Shown here: positions 17,235-25,197 of the stretch, one piece after another
Position numbering within the stretch: position 1 is the first letter of the stretch
Layout: every line of letters begins with the position of its first letter
Origin: Paracoccus marinaquae
Lineage (GTDB): Bacteria; Pseudomonadota; Alphaproteobacteria; Rhodobacterales; Rhodobacteraceae
Assembly: GCF_018860165.1 (NCBI RefSeq)
Contig: NZ_JAHKNG010000011.1
Location: 1-64,000, forward strand
Direction: 5' to 3'
Length of the DNA stretch: 64,000 bases
The notes under the pieces: model-generated
What the model was told of the DNA's origin: nothing
The model's database searches: none
Seen by the model: only the letters and a program-made list of their open reading frames with translations
Made by a program: the position numbers and the translations under genes

Positions 17235-17810
17235 ATGATCGATCTGTGCCTGAAGCTGATCCGCGACCAGTTGAACCGCCATCTGCAGGGCCTGTTCGCG
17301 GTGCCCGAGGACATGGTGGTCCTGTCGCCGCTGGTCGATGCCACGGGCAAGCAGGCGGACGAAACCCGGAACCGAGTGGCGTTGTTTCTGCTGAACCTCG
17401 CGCAGGATACGGTGCCGCGGCAGCGTCGCCCCGGCGGGTCGCCCGAGGTCGGCATGTTGCCCCCGATCCATCTGGACATCTATTTCATGCTTGCCGCTGC
17501 CCATGACCCCGAACTTTACGCCGAGGGGCTGAAGCAGATGTCGGCGGCGATGCTGTTCTTTCAGGCCAATCCGGTGCTGACGCCCCGCAATGTTCCCGAG
17601 ATGCCGCGACCACTGTCGCAGCTCAGCATCGACATGATCAACCTGCGGGTCGAGGAACTGGCACAACTCTGGGGCAACCTTGGCGGCCGCTATGTGCCCT
17701 CGGTCACATACAAGATGCGCACGGCCATGATAGATGCCGAGGCGATAACCCGGATCGACCCGGTGATCACGACGCGCGAAAACCGCGCGCTGCCCAAAGG
17801 GGGCGCATGA
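17235..17810 (+). CDS. eCIS cap/tube-terminator protein (DUF4255, Afp16/Pvc16-like)
   Basis: A 191-residue protein with the DUF4255 (Pvc16 N-terminal) pattern: a helical start (MIDLCLKLIRDQLNRHL), then VALFLLNLAQDT, the characteristic PPIHLDIYFMLAAAHDPELY and YAEGLKQMSAAMLFFQANPV, and RVEELAQLWGNLGGRYVPSV near residue 150. In Afp and PVC particles this protein caps the distal end of tube and sheath and terminates assembly. It is the first gene of the operon and overlaps the next gene by 4 bases. Confidence 0.85.
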   Translation: MIDLCLKLIRDQLNRHLQGLFAVPEDMVVLSPLVDATGKQADETRNRVALFLLNLAQDTVPRQRRPGGSPEVGMLPPIHLDIYFMLAAAHDPELYAEGLKQMSAAMLFFQANPVLTPRNVPEMPRPLSQLSIDMINLRVEELAQLWGNLGGRYVPSVTYKMRTAMIDAEAITRIDPVITTRENRALPKGGA

Positions 17811-18523
17811 TGCCCGATCACGTCGTCATAAGGCTGACGCTTCGGCACGACTACTACCTTCCCGACCTGCCGCCCCTGCGGCTGTTGGCGCCGGTGGGTC
17901 TGGTGGTCCGCCGTATCGGGGAACGACTTGTCGTGATCGCGCGGGACGGGGCCGATCTGCCCGAGCGTGTGACCCTGACGCTGCTGGCGCAATCGCCCGA
18001 TCTCTGCCGGGTTACCCAAGGCTATGATTGGCACCGGGTCCCGGTCCTGAAGCTGGCCGAAGGCGAGGATCAGGTCCGGTTCGGGACCCGTCCCGAGGAT
18101 GGCGATGAGGCGCGGCGGATGGGCGACTGGCGGGTGGTCCTGCTTGATGTCGCGCTTGCGGCCGACCCGCCCCGCGATATCGAGGTGCATTTTTCAGCGG
18201 TCGCTGCCTATTGGGCCTATTGGCTGACCGGGCGCGGCCTGCGCGACGATATCCGCATCGTGGATCCGCATGATGCCGCGCAGTTCGACGATCTGGGTCC
18301 GGCGACCCTGCCCGACGGCCGGGAGGCCCGGGTCATCCGCTCGGCCGAGCCGCTGGCCCTGCGGGCCCGGCCGACCGAACGTTTCGCGCTGCAATACGAG
18401 GGCCAGTTCGGCCCGGTCATGCTGGTCCCGGTGCTGCCGGCGGCCGGCGTGAACACCCGCAAGCTCACCGGAGACGGAGCCGATGACCGTCTTCAGGCAG
18501 ACATCTACGTCACGTTGAGTTGA
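17807..18523 (+). CDS. unknown protein between cap and sheath genes
   Basis: This 238-residue, mostly beta-rich protein has no signal peptide or membrane helix. Segments such as HVVIRLTLRHDYYLPDLPPL, DIEVHFSAVAAYWAYWLTGR and LQYEGQFGPVMLVPVLPAAG are notable, but I recognise no domain. Start ATG 17807 overlaps the cap gene stop, so the two are probably translated together. Position between cap and sheath genes suggests a structural or assembly role at the distal end of the particle. It has no counterpart that I can name in the Afp or PVC clusters. Confidence 0.6.
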   Translation: MMPDHVVIRLTLRHDYYLPDLPPLRLLAPVGLVVRRIGERLVVIARDGADLPERVTLTLLAQSPDLCRVTQGYDWHRVPVLKLAEGEDQVRFGTRPEDGDEARRMGDWRVVLLDVALAADPPRDIEVHFSAVAAYWAYWLTGRGLRDDIRIVDPHDAAQFDDLGPATLPDGREARVIRSAEPLALRARPTERFALQYEGQFGPVMLVPVLPAAGVNTRKLTGDGADDRLQADIYVTLS

Positions 18524-18537
18524 AGGAGAGCCCTGCA

Positions 18538-20841
18538 ATGGTCATGAAAACGCCCGGTGTCTATATCGTCGAAAAGAGTGCCTTTCCCAACTCGGTCGTT
18601 CAGGTGGCGACCGCGATTCCGGCCTTTATCGGCTATACCGAGAAGGCGATGAACGGGAATGTGCCGCTGCACCTGACCCCGATGAAGATCAACTCGTTCT
18701 CCGAGTTCGAGACCTATTTCGGCGGGCCGCCGGTGCCCTATTTCACCCTGTCCGAATTCGCCGAACGCGAGGGGCTTCAGCCCTATGGCGAGGATGCCGA
18801 CCAGCAGCAGGCGGCCGAGCTGCCGCAGGCTGTCTTCACCACCAACGGCCCGCGCGGCCTTGAGAAGTTCGAACTGAAGCAGGTCAATCCGGCCCATCTG
18901 CTCTATGCCGCGATGCGGCTGTTCTACAGCAATGGCGGCGGCAGTTGCTTCGTCGTTTCGATCGGCACTTATGACGACCCGATCGAGCCCGGCCCGATGC
19001 TGAAGGCGCTGACGCGGCTTGAGAAGGAAACCGAGCCGACGATGGTGGTCATTCCCGAGACCACCCGCCTGAACCGTCAGGATTCGGCCAATGTGCAGCA
19101 GCAGATGATGCGCCATTGCGGCGAGGTGATGAAGAACCGCTTTGCCATTCTCGATATCCATGGCGGCTATCTGGACGAGCGCAGCCCGCGCGGCGATCCC
19201 GTCGCATCGTTCCGCAACGATGCCGGCACCAATAATCTGGACTATGCCGCGGCCTATTATCCGTGGCTGGATACCTCGGTCTTCACCTCGCGGGTGTTCA
19301 CCTACGAGAACATCGTGCTGGAAAGCCGCGGCAAGTTCATCTCGCTGCTCAAGCGCAGCGTGAACTCGAACAAGCAGATCGTCGAGGAGATCAAGAAGGT
19401 CGGCACGGCGGTCCTGACGGGCGATTTCACCATCTCGGTCAAGTCGGGCGGCAGCACGGTTCTGAAGCCGGGCGATATCTCGGCCCGCGACGACACCACC
19501 GAGGCCGGGGCGCTCAGCTACAAGGTCGAGACCCGGGAAGGCGAGATGCCCGGCAAGCTGGTCCGCAAGGGATCGACCGATCCGGTTGCCGGCTTTACCC
19601 AGAAGGAAATCGAGGCGGGGGTGATCAGCTTTGAACACGATGCCGCCCAGGGGCCGCGTGGCAGCTTTTCGATCGTCGTGACCGACGAGGACGGGGTGCA
19701 GACCGAGGCGCGCACGGTGGCCATCGTCGCCGGAAACGAGGTGCTGGCTCTGCCCGATGTGGTCAAGGGCACCTCGGTCAAGATCGATGTCGGCAGCGCC
19801 GGGGGCGACGCGGGCAGCGTCCGTCTGGTGGGGGCGGACCCGATCGACGAGGTGGCGGTCAGGAAGGCAGATCAGGACGTGATCGCCGCCAAGGACGCGG
19901 TCGACAAGGCCGCCGACAAGGTGACCGACGCGCAGACGAAGAAGCTGGCGGATGCCGAGGCGGCGGCGGTGGTCAAGGTCAAGGACAAGACCCTGACCCT
20001 GCGCGGCATCGGTGTCTGGCAGGTCGATGGCAGCGCCATCAGCTTTGCCCCGGCGCCGGAACTGCGCGACAGCGAGGTGGCGGTGAAATACACCGTCGAT
20101 GTGAAGGGCGAAACGCAACCCCCGCAGGAGATCAGGGTGCTGCTGGACGGGATCGACACCAAGCCGCCCGCGCCCTCGCCCAGCACCGCGACCGTGGACA
20201 AGACCATGCGCGCGATCGTGCCGCTCTATAACGACGTGATGAACAGCATCACCCGCTATATGAACGCCATGTCGCCGGCTGCCGCCATGGCCGGCCTCTA
20301 TACCATGGTCGACAATTCGCGTGGCGTCTGGAAGGCCCCGGCCAATGTCTCGGTCAATTCGGTCGTCGCGCCGATGGTCAATATCGACAACCTGCAGCAG
20401 GAGAACCTGAACGTCTCGACCACCGGCAAGTCGATCAACGCGATCCGTCCCTTCGTGGGCGAGGGCACGCTGGTCTGGGGGGCGCGGACGCTGGACGGCA
20501 ACAGCCTCGACTGGCGCTATATCAACGTCCGCCGGACCATGATCATGATCGAGGAATCGATCCGTCTGGCCGCCAAGGCCTATGTGTTCGAACCCAACAC
20601 CGCCAATACCTGGGTCACGATCCGCTCGATGCTGGAAAACTTCCTGACCTCGGTCTGGAAGGCCGGCGGCCTGGCCGGCGCCGTGCCCGAGGACGCCTTC
20701 AGCGTCCATGTGGGCCTGGGCGAGACGATGACACCGGTGGATATCCTGGAAGGCCGTCTGCTGATCACGGTTCTGGTCGCCGTCGTGCGCCCGGCCGAGT
20801 TCATCGAGATCACCTTCCAGCAGCAGATGCAGAAATCCTGA
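18538..20841 (+). CDS. eCIS contractile sheath protein with inserted adhesin-like domains (Afp2/3-like)
   Basis: A 767-residue sheath. The N-terminal part (1-285) has TPGVYIVEKSAFPNSVVQVA, the handshake arm region, and AAAYYPWLDTSVFTSRVFTY. The C-terminal part (about 545-767) has AIVPLYNDVMNSITRYMNAM, SLDWRYINVRRTMIMIEESI and the final strand-forming FIEITFQQQMQKS. Between them, residues about 300-400 match a CSPG/cadherin-like repeat (TVLKPGDISARDD, GFTQKEIEAGVISFEHDAAQ, GSFSIVVTDEDG). Residues about 415-530 resemble a CshA-type fibril repeat (GIGVWQVDGSAISFAPAPEL) with a Lys/Ala/Asp helical hairpin inside. Usual Afp sheaths are 350-500 residues. AAGGAG before 18538 decides the start. Only one sheath gene is present, so one protein must build the whole sheath. 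Confidence 0.9.
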   Translation: MVMKTPGVYIVEKSAFPNSVVQVATAIPAFIGYTEKAMNGNVPLHLTPMKINSFSEFETYFGGPPVPYFTLSEFAEREGLQPYGEDADQQQAAELPQAVFTTNGPRGLEKFELKQVNPAHLLYAAMRLFYSNGGGSCFVVSIGTYDDPIEPGPMLKALTRLEKETEPTMVVIPETTRLNRQDSANVQQQMMRHCGEVMKNRFAILDIHGGYLDERSPRGDPVASFRNDAGTNNLDYAAAYYPWLDTSVFTSRVFTYENIVLESRGKFISLLKRSVNSNKQIVEEIKKVGTAVLTGDFTISVKSGGSTVLKPGDISARDDTTEAGALSYKVETREGEMPGKLVRKGSTDPVAGFTQKEIEAGVISFEHDAAQGPRGSFSIVVTDEDGVQTEARTVAIVAGNEVLALPDVVKGTSVKIDVGSAGGDAGSVRLVGADPIDEVAVRKADQDVIAAKDAVDKAADKVTDAQTKKLADAEAAAVVKVKDKTLTLRGIGVWQVDGSAISFAPAPELRDSEVAVKYTVDVKGETQPPQEIRVLLDGIDTKPPAPSPSTATVDKTMRAIVPLYNDVMNSITRYMNAMSPAAAMAGLYTMVDNSRGVWKAPANVSVNSVVAPMVNIDNLQQENLNVSTTGKSINAIRPFVGEGTLVWGARTLDGNSLDWRYINVRRTMIMIEESIRLAAKAYVFEPNTANTWVTIRSMLENFLTSVWKAGGLAGAVPEDAFSVHVGLGETMTPVDILEGRLLITVLVAVVRPAEFIEITFQQQMQKS

Positions 20842-20873
20842 GACACGCCATTCAGCACGAAGGAACTTGACCC

Positions 20874-21332
20874 ATGGCAGATGACGGCTCCGCCCAGACA
20901 CAGGCCATCTGGCCGCTTCCGAAGTTCCATTTCCAGGTGAAATGGGACGACACCGAACTGGCCTTTCAGGAGGTCTCGGGCCTCGATATCGAGACCGAGG
21001 TGCTGGAATACCGTGCCGGCAACAGCAAGGTGTTCTCGAAGGTGAAGATGCCGGGGATGATCAAGTCTGGCAACATCACCATGAAGAAGGGTGTGTTCGC
21101 CAAGGACAACGCGATCTTCGACTGGTTCAAGGAAATCAAGATGAACACCATCAAGCGCAAGGCGATCACCATATCGCTGCTTGATGAAAGCCAGACGCCG
21201 ACCATGGTCTGGAAGGTGCAGAACGCCTTTCCGGTCAAGATCACCGGCACCGATCTGAAGGCCGAGGGCAACGAGGTTGCGGTGGAAAGCATCGAGATCG
21301 CGCATGAGGGCCTGGTCATCGAGAATGCGTGA
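20874..21332 (+). CDS. eCIS inner tube protein (gp19-like, Afp1/5-like)
   Basis: A 152-residue tube protein: WPLPKFHFQVKWDDTELAFQ, then the hallmark EVSGLDIETEVLEYRAGNSK, KMPGMIKSGNITMKKGVFAK and WKVQNAFPVKITGTDLKAEG. These are the beta-hairpin elements of T4 gp19/Hcp-type tube subunits that form hexameric rings. It follows the sheath gene by 32 bases with GAAGGAAC before its ATG. This copy is closer to the main tube subunit; the next gene encodes a divergent paralogue. Confidence 0.92.
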   Translation: MADDGSAQTQAIWPLPKFHFQVKWDDTELAFQEVSGLDIETEVLEYRAGNSKVFSKVKMPGMIKSGNITMKKGVFAKDNAIFDWFKEIKMNTIKRKAITISLLDESQTPTMVWKVQNAFPVKITGTDLKAEGNEVAVESIEIAHEGLVIENA

Positions 21333-21337
21333 TCCCG

Positions 21338-21796
21338 ATGGCCGAGGATTTCAGCCTTCCCGTCGCCTTTCACTTCACGCTGTCCTTCGCTGGAAGCGGC
21401 ATCCCGGTCAAGGATGCCGCCTTCCAGGAGGTGTCTGGCCTTGAACGGGGCATCGAGCTGGAAACGGTGGTCGAAGGGGGCGAGAACCGCTTTGTCCACC
21501 AGCTTCCGAAGCCGGTAAAGCAGGGAACGCTGAAACTGAAACGCGGGCTGACCGACAGTTCGGGCGGCCTGGTCAAATGGTGCAAGGCCACGATCGAAAG
21601 CGATTTCGCCAAGCCGATCGAAACCAAGGAACTGGTGATCGACCTGCTGGACGAGGAGGCCGAGCCGATCGCCTCGTGGAGCATCAGCAACGCCTATCCG
21701 GTGAAATGGTCGATGGCGGCCTTTGATGCCATGCGAAACGAGATTGCGATCGAAACGGTCGAACTGGCCTTCACCACAATGCGGAGGAAACTGTAA
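21338..21796 (+). CDS. second eCIS tube protein (tube initiator, Afp5-like)
   Basis: A 152-residue paralogue of the upstream tube protein with the same hallmarks (AFQEVSGLERGIELETVVEG, LPKPVKQGTLKLKRGL, SWSISNAYPVKWSMAAFDAM). Afp5-like paralogues form the tube-initiating ring on the spike. ATG 21338 was chosen; an in-frame GTG at 21329 overlaps the previous stop and would add three residues. Its stop directly abuts the next ATG. Confidence 0.88.
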   Translation: MAEDFSLPVAFHFTLSFAGSGIPVKDAAFQEVSGLERGIELETVVEGGENRFVHQLPKPVKQGTLKLKRGLTDSSGGLVKWCKATIESDFAKPIETKELVIDLLDEEAEPIASWSISNAYPVKWSMAAFDAMRNEIAIETVELAFTTMRRKL

Positions 21797-21970
21797 ATGG
21801 CGGTCGAGATCGGACAGCTTGTCCTGCGGGCCACGTTCGGACCGGCCGAGCGCCAGCCTGCAATGGCCGAGACCGAGATCGAGCAGGCGCTGGCCGACCT
21901 GCGCCGCGACCTGCTGGCCGAGACGCGGGAGATGATCGAGGACGAGGCCCGGCGGCGGTGGGAGCGCTGA
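21797..21970 (+). CDS. DUF5908 small eCIS protein (Afp6-like)
   Basis: A 57-residue protein starting immediately after the preceding stop: MAVEIGQLVLRATFGPAER at the N-terminus, an acidic helix (AETEIEQALADLRRDLLAET), and the end MIEDEARRRWER. Start MxVEIxxLVIRA and an acidic/basic helix are the pattern of DUF5908 proteins encoded at this same place, before the LysM hub gene, in many eCIS loci. Its role is not established. The next gene begins 3 bases downstream. Confidence 0.75.
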   Translation: MAVEIGQLVLRATFGPAERQPAMAETEIEQALADLRRDLLAETREMIEDEARRRWER

Positions 21971-21973
21971 GCC

Positions 21974-22660
21974 ATGGCCAAGCTGAAGATCATCCGCTGC
22001 AAGATCCAGTCCGGCAAGATCGAGCCGCAGAGCGGACCCGCGAATACCTTCGAGGCGGTGATCAATCCCGAAAGCTATTCCCACAGTTTCGGGCTGAACT
22101 ATTCCGGTGGAAAAAGCAGCCGCAGGCGATCGCTCAGCAGATCCGCGGCGACCCCCAGATATTCGACACCCCAGCCGCAGGAGCTGAGCTTCACCATCGT
22201 TCTGGATGGCACCGGGGTCGTGCCCGACCCCAAGAAACAGAGCGTCAGCGATCAGATCACCCAGTTGCGGCGCGTGGCCTATGATTATGACGGCAACGAG
22301 CACGAGCCAACGCCGGTCAAGATCATCTGGGGCAAGGGCCTGAAGGCGTTCTTCGGCCGGCTGGTCCGGATGAAGGTCGACTATACCCTGTTCCATCCCG
22401 ACGGCTCGGCCCTGCGCGCCAAGGTCGCGCTGTCGCTGATCGAGGCGGTGACCGACAAGCAGGAGGCGCTGCAGGCCAAGAACCGCTCGCCCGACCTGAC
22501 CCATGTGGTCCGGGTGCGCGAGGGCGATACGCTGCCGCTGCTGTGCTACCGGGTCTACAATGACGCAACCAAATACCTCGAGATCGCGCGGTTCAACGAC
22601 CTCGACGGATTCCGCGACCTGATGCCCGACACGCTGCTGCGTTTCCCGCCGATGAGATGA
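21974..22660 (+). CDS. eCIS baseplate hub protein with LysM domain (Afp7-like)
   Basis: A 228-residue protein. The N-terminal part has the CIS tube-protein domain: FEAVINPESYSHSFGLNY, the QELSFTIVLDGTGVVP strand and KIIWGKGLKAFFGRL. The C-terminal 55 residues are a LysM motif (HVVRVREGDTLPLLCYRVYN, YLEIARFNDLDGFRDLMPDT, LLRFPP). This matches Afp7/Pvc7 and T4 gp53-like adaptors that join hub and tube. It lies between the DUF5908 and spike genes as expected. Confidence 0.88.
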   Translation: MAKLKIIRCKIQSGKIEPQSGPANTFEAVINPESYSHSFGLNYSGGKSSRRRSLSRSAATPRYSTPQPQELSFTIVLDGTGVVPDPKKQSVSDQITQLRRVAYDYDGNEHEPTPVKIIWGKGLKAFFGRLVRMKVDYTLFHPDGSALRAKVALSLIEAVTDKQEALQAKNRSPDLTHVVRVREGDTLPLLCYRVYNDATKYLEIARFNDLDGFRDLMPDTLLRFPPMR

Positions 22661-22669
22661 GGGGGAACC

Positions 22670-24436
22670 ATGCCGGCAAGCCCATTGGAAAACTGCGACG
22701 GGGTCCTTGGCGTCACCATCAAGCTGGACGGCGCGCCGATATCGTCGGAAACGCAGGTTGCCCTCGTCGATGTGCGCAAGGCCGTCGGCACCATTCCCGA
22801 GGCGAGGGTCGAGGTTCCGGTCTTCGAGATGCTGGCGGACGATGCCGCGGAGCTTGACGGCAACAGTATCAGCCTCGGCGCCCAGATCACCATTGCCGCC
22901 TTCTATGGCGACGGCGCCGAGCAGGAGCTGTTCAGCGGCGTGATCATGGCCGTCAGGCTGCGCGTCGACGGGCGGTCCGGCCCGCGGCTTGAGCTGACCT
23001 GCCGTGACAAGGCGATGGCGCTGCTGGAGTTGCGCAACTCGCTGGCCTATGTCGACCAGAAGGACAGCGATGCGATGAGCGCGGTGATCGGCGACGCGGG
23101 GTTGGAGGCGGATGTCGAGGCCAGTACGGGTGACGCGCTGACGCAGTTGCGCTTTGCGGTCAGCGACTGGGATTTCCTCAACATCCTTGCCGACCGCAAT
23201 GGCCAGATGGTGATCGTCGATGGCGGCAAGATCAGCATCCGGGCGCCCGACACCTCGGCCGCGGCGCCGCTGAAGATCACTTTTGGCTTGGATGTGATCG
23301 AGTTGGATGTCTCGGTCGATGCGCAGCGCGCCATCGGCGCCGCCGAGATCAGCGCCTGGGACAGCCAGCAGCAGCAGGCACTGACCGGCAGCGGCGGCGC
23401 ATTGCCCGCGATCAGCCTCGGCAACAAGACCAGCGACGCGATCGCCGAGGTGCTGGGCGCGCGCACCCGCCGCACCAGCACCGCCGGCGAATTCGCCAGC
23501 GCCGATCTCGAGAGGATGGCCAAGGCCCGGCTGGCGCGATCGGCGCTGGCGGCGGTGCATGGCAGCTGCCTGTTCCAGGGCTCGGGCGCAATCGCGCCGG
23601 GCGACATGCTGGAGATCGGCGGGGTCGGGGCGATGTTCAGCGGTACCGGCTATGTCTCGGGCGTGCAGCACCACATCAGCGACGGCAACTGGACGACCGA
23701 GACGCGGCTTGGCCTGTCGCCGTCCTGGGCCACCGACCGCAGCGGGGCCGATGCGCCGGCGGCGGCGGGGATCACCGCGCCGCATATGGGCCTGCAGATC
23801 GGCAAGGTGCTGACCATTGCCGAGGATCCCGACGGCAAGCAGCGCATCAAGGTCAAGCTGCCGATGATCGGCGACCCGGCGGCCGAGATCTGGGCGCGCT
23901 ATGGCCAGCCCTATGCCTCGGGTTCGGCCGGGATCCAGTTCATGCCGGAAACCGATGACGAGGTTGTGGTGGGGTTTCTCAGCGCCGATCCGAACTCGGC
24001 GATCGTTCTGGGATCGCTGCATAACGGTCAGGCCACGCAGGCGATTGCGCCCGAGGCCGAGAACAAGCTGAAGGGCATCATCACGCGCGAGAACCTGCGC
24101 GTCGATTTCGACGACGACAAGAAGATCCTCAAGCTGTCCACGCCCGGGGGTCATGCCATCACCATGGATGACGACGCCAAGGAGCTGAAGCTTGAGGACA
24201 TGAACGGCAATTCGATCACCTTCAGTACGTCCGGCATCGCCATGGCCAGCGACAAGGACATCAGCATCACCGCGACCGGCAAGGTCGACGTCACCGCCAC
24301 GCAGGATGCCACGCTCAAGGGCATGAACGTCACCTGCAACGGCGATACCGGCTTTACCGGCAAGGGCGGGGCCACGGCGGAACTGTCGGCGGGCGGGCAG
24401 ACGACCGTCAAGGGCGCCATGGTGATGATCAACTGA
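22670..24436 (+). CDS. eCIS spike protein (VgrG-like, Afp8-like)
   Basis: A 588-residue VgrG/gpD-gp5 fusion. Residues about 1-360 form the gp27-like hub (VDVRKAVGTIPEARVEVPVF, SDWDFLNILADRNGQMVIVD). Residues about 375-465 form the gp5 OB domain (LQIGKVLTIAEDPDGKQRIK, FMPETDDEVVVGFLSADPNS, IVLGSLHNG). Residues about 480-588 form the triple-stranded beta-helix needle (GHAITMDDDAKELKLEDMNG, ITATGKVDVTATQDATLKGM). No effector domain is fused to the C-terminus. The trimer would carry the PAAR protein encoded next. Confidence 0.93.
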   Translation: MPASPLENCDGVLGVTIKLDGAPISSETQVALVDVRKAVGTIPEARVEVPVFEMLADDAAELDGNSISLGAQITIAAFYGDGAEQELFSGVIMAVRLRVDGRSGPRLELTCRDKAMALLELRNSLAYVDQKDSDAMSAVIGDAGLEADVEASTGDALTQLRFAVSDWDFLNILADRNGQMVIVDGGKISIRAPDTSAAAPLKITFGLDVIELDVSVDAQRAIGAAEISAWDSQQQQALTGSGGALPAISLGNKTSDAIAEVLGARTRRTSTAGEFASADLERMAKARLARSALAAVHGSCLFQGSGAIAPGDMLEIGGVGAMFSGTGYVSGVQHHISDGNWTTETRLGLSPSWATDRSGADAPAAAGITAPHMGLQIGKVLTIAEDPDGKQRIKVKLPMIGDPAAEIWARYGQPYASGSAGIQFMPETDDEVVVGFLSADPNSAIVLGSLHNGQATQAIAPEAENKLKGIITRENLRVDFDDDKKILKLSTPGGHAITMDDDAKELKLEDMNGNSITFSTSGIAMASDKDISITATGKVDVTATQDATLKGMNVTCNGDTGFTGKGGATAELSAGGQTTVKGAMVMIN

Positions 24437-24455
24437 GGACCGAGGAGGAACAGGA

Positions 24456-24746
24456 ATGCCACCCGCTGCCAGACTGACCGACATGCACAGCTGTCCCATG
24501 GTGACCGGCATCGTGCCGCATGTCGGCGGGCCGATCATCGGGCCGGGGGTGCCGACCGTTCTGATCGTCAGCCTTCCCGCCGCCGTGGTCGGTGACAACT
24601 GCACCTGCGTCGGCCCGCCGGCGACGATCGTCAAGGGCTCGGCCACGGTGATGATCGGCGGCAAGCCGGCGGCACGGATGGGCGATTCGACCGCGCATGG
24701 CGGCGCCATCGTGCTGGGCGCCCCGACCGTGATGATCGGGGGCTAG
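24456..24746 (+). CDS. PAAR-domain spike tip protein (Afp10-like position)
   Basis: A 96-residue PAAR protein: PPAARLTDMHSCPMVTGIVP, the GPPATIVKGSATVMIGGKPA repeat and MGDSTAHGGAIVLGAPTVMI. The conserved His and Cys residues that bind zinc at the cone tip are present (H8-type DMHSC, and DSTAHGG). It is minimal, without an N- or C-terminal effector extension. GAGGAGGAACAG precedes the start. It lies 4 bases before the gp25 gene. Confidence 0.92.
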   Translation: MPPAARLTDMHSCPMVTGIVPHVGGPIIGPGVPTVLIVSLPAAVVGDNCTCVGPPATIVKGSATVMIGGKPAARMGDSTAHGGAIVLGAPTVMIGG

Positions 24747-24750
24747 GGCC

Positions 24751-25188
24751 ATGGCGCGCGATGACCCGGGATTTCTTGGCCGAGGCTGGCACTTTCCGCC
24801 GGATTTCGACGCCAATACCGGCCAGCCCGCGCTGGCCGAGGCCGAGGACGACATCGCCGAAAGCCTGCACATCCTGATGGGCACGCGCCGAGGCGAGCGG
24901 ATCATGCATCCGACCTATGGCTGCCGGATCCACGATCTGGTCTTCGAGATCATGGATGGCGAGACCGAGGCGGCGATCGAGACGGCAATTTCCGAGGCGA
25001 TCCTGTTCTTCGAGCCGCGCATTACCCTACATCAGGTCATCGTCGGCACCGAGGACTGGCTTGACGGGATTCTGCGCATCCGGCTGGACTATTCGGTCGA
25101 TCAGACCAACTCGCGCAGCAACATCGTCTTTCCCTTCTACCTGGCCGAGGGCACGCTGCTGCCCGGCTTCGCCGCCTCGGGCTCATAG
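24751..25188 (+). CDS. eCIS baseplate wedge protein, gp25-like (Afp9-like)
   Basis: A 145-residue GPW/gp25 protein: DIAESLHILMGTRRGERIMH, the conserved PTYGCRIHDLVFEI segment, the helix TEAAIETAISEAILFFEPRI and ILRIRLDYSVDQTNSRSNIV. This is the EAA/IRxIL-type gp25 core that anchors the first sheath ring to the baseplate. Its order relative to PAAR is swapped compared with Afp9-Afp10. A lipoprotein gene follows 9 bases later. Confidence 0.9.
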   Translation: MARDDPGFLGRGWHFPPDFDANTGQPALAEAEDDIAESLHILMGTRRGERIMHPTYGCRIHDLVFEIMDGETEAAIETAISEAILFFEPRITLHQVIVGTEDWLDGILRIRLDYSVDQTNSRSNIVFPFYLAEGTLLPGFAASGS

Positions 25189-25197
25189 GGGGCAGCG

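Noticed and set aside
20966..24709. Open minus-strand frame of about 1247 codons opposite the tube, hub and spike genes
   Set aside because: It is antisense to clearly recognised eCIS genes, its composition is His/Arg/Asp-rich as expected from reverse reading of high-GC genes, and it matches no family.
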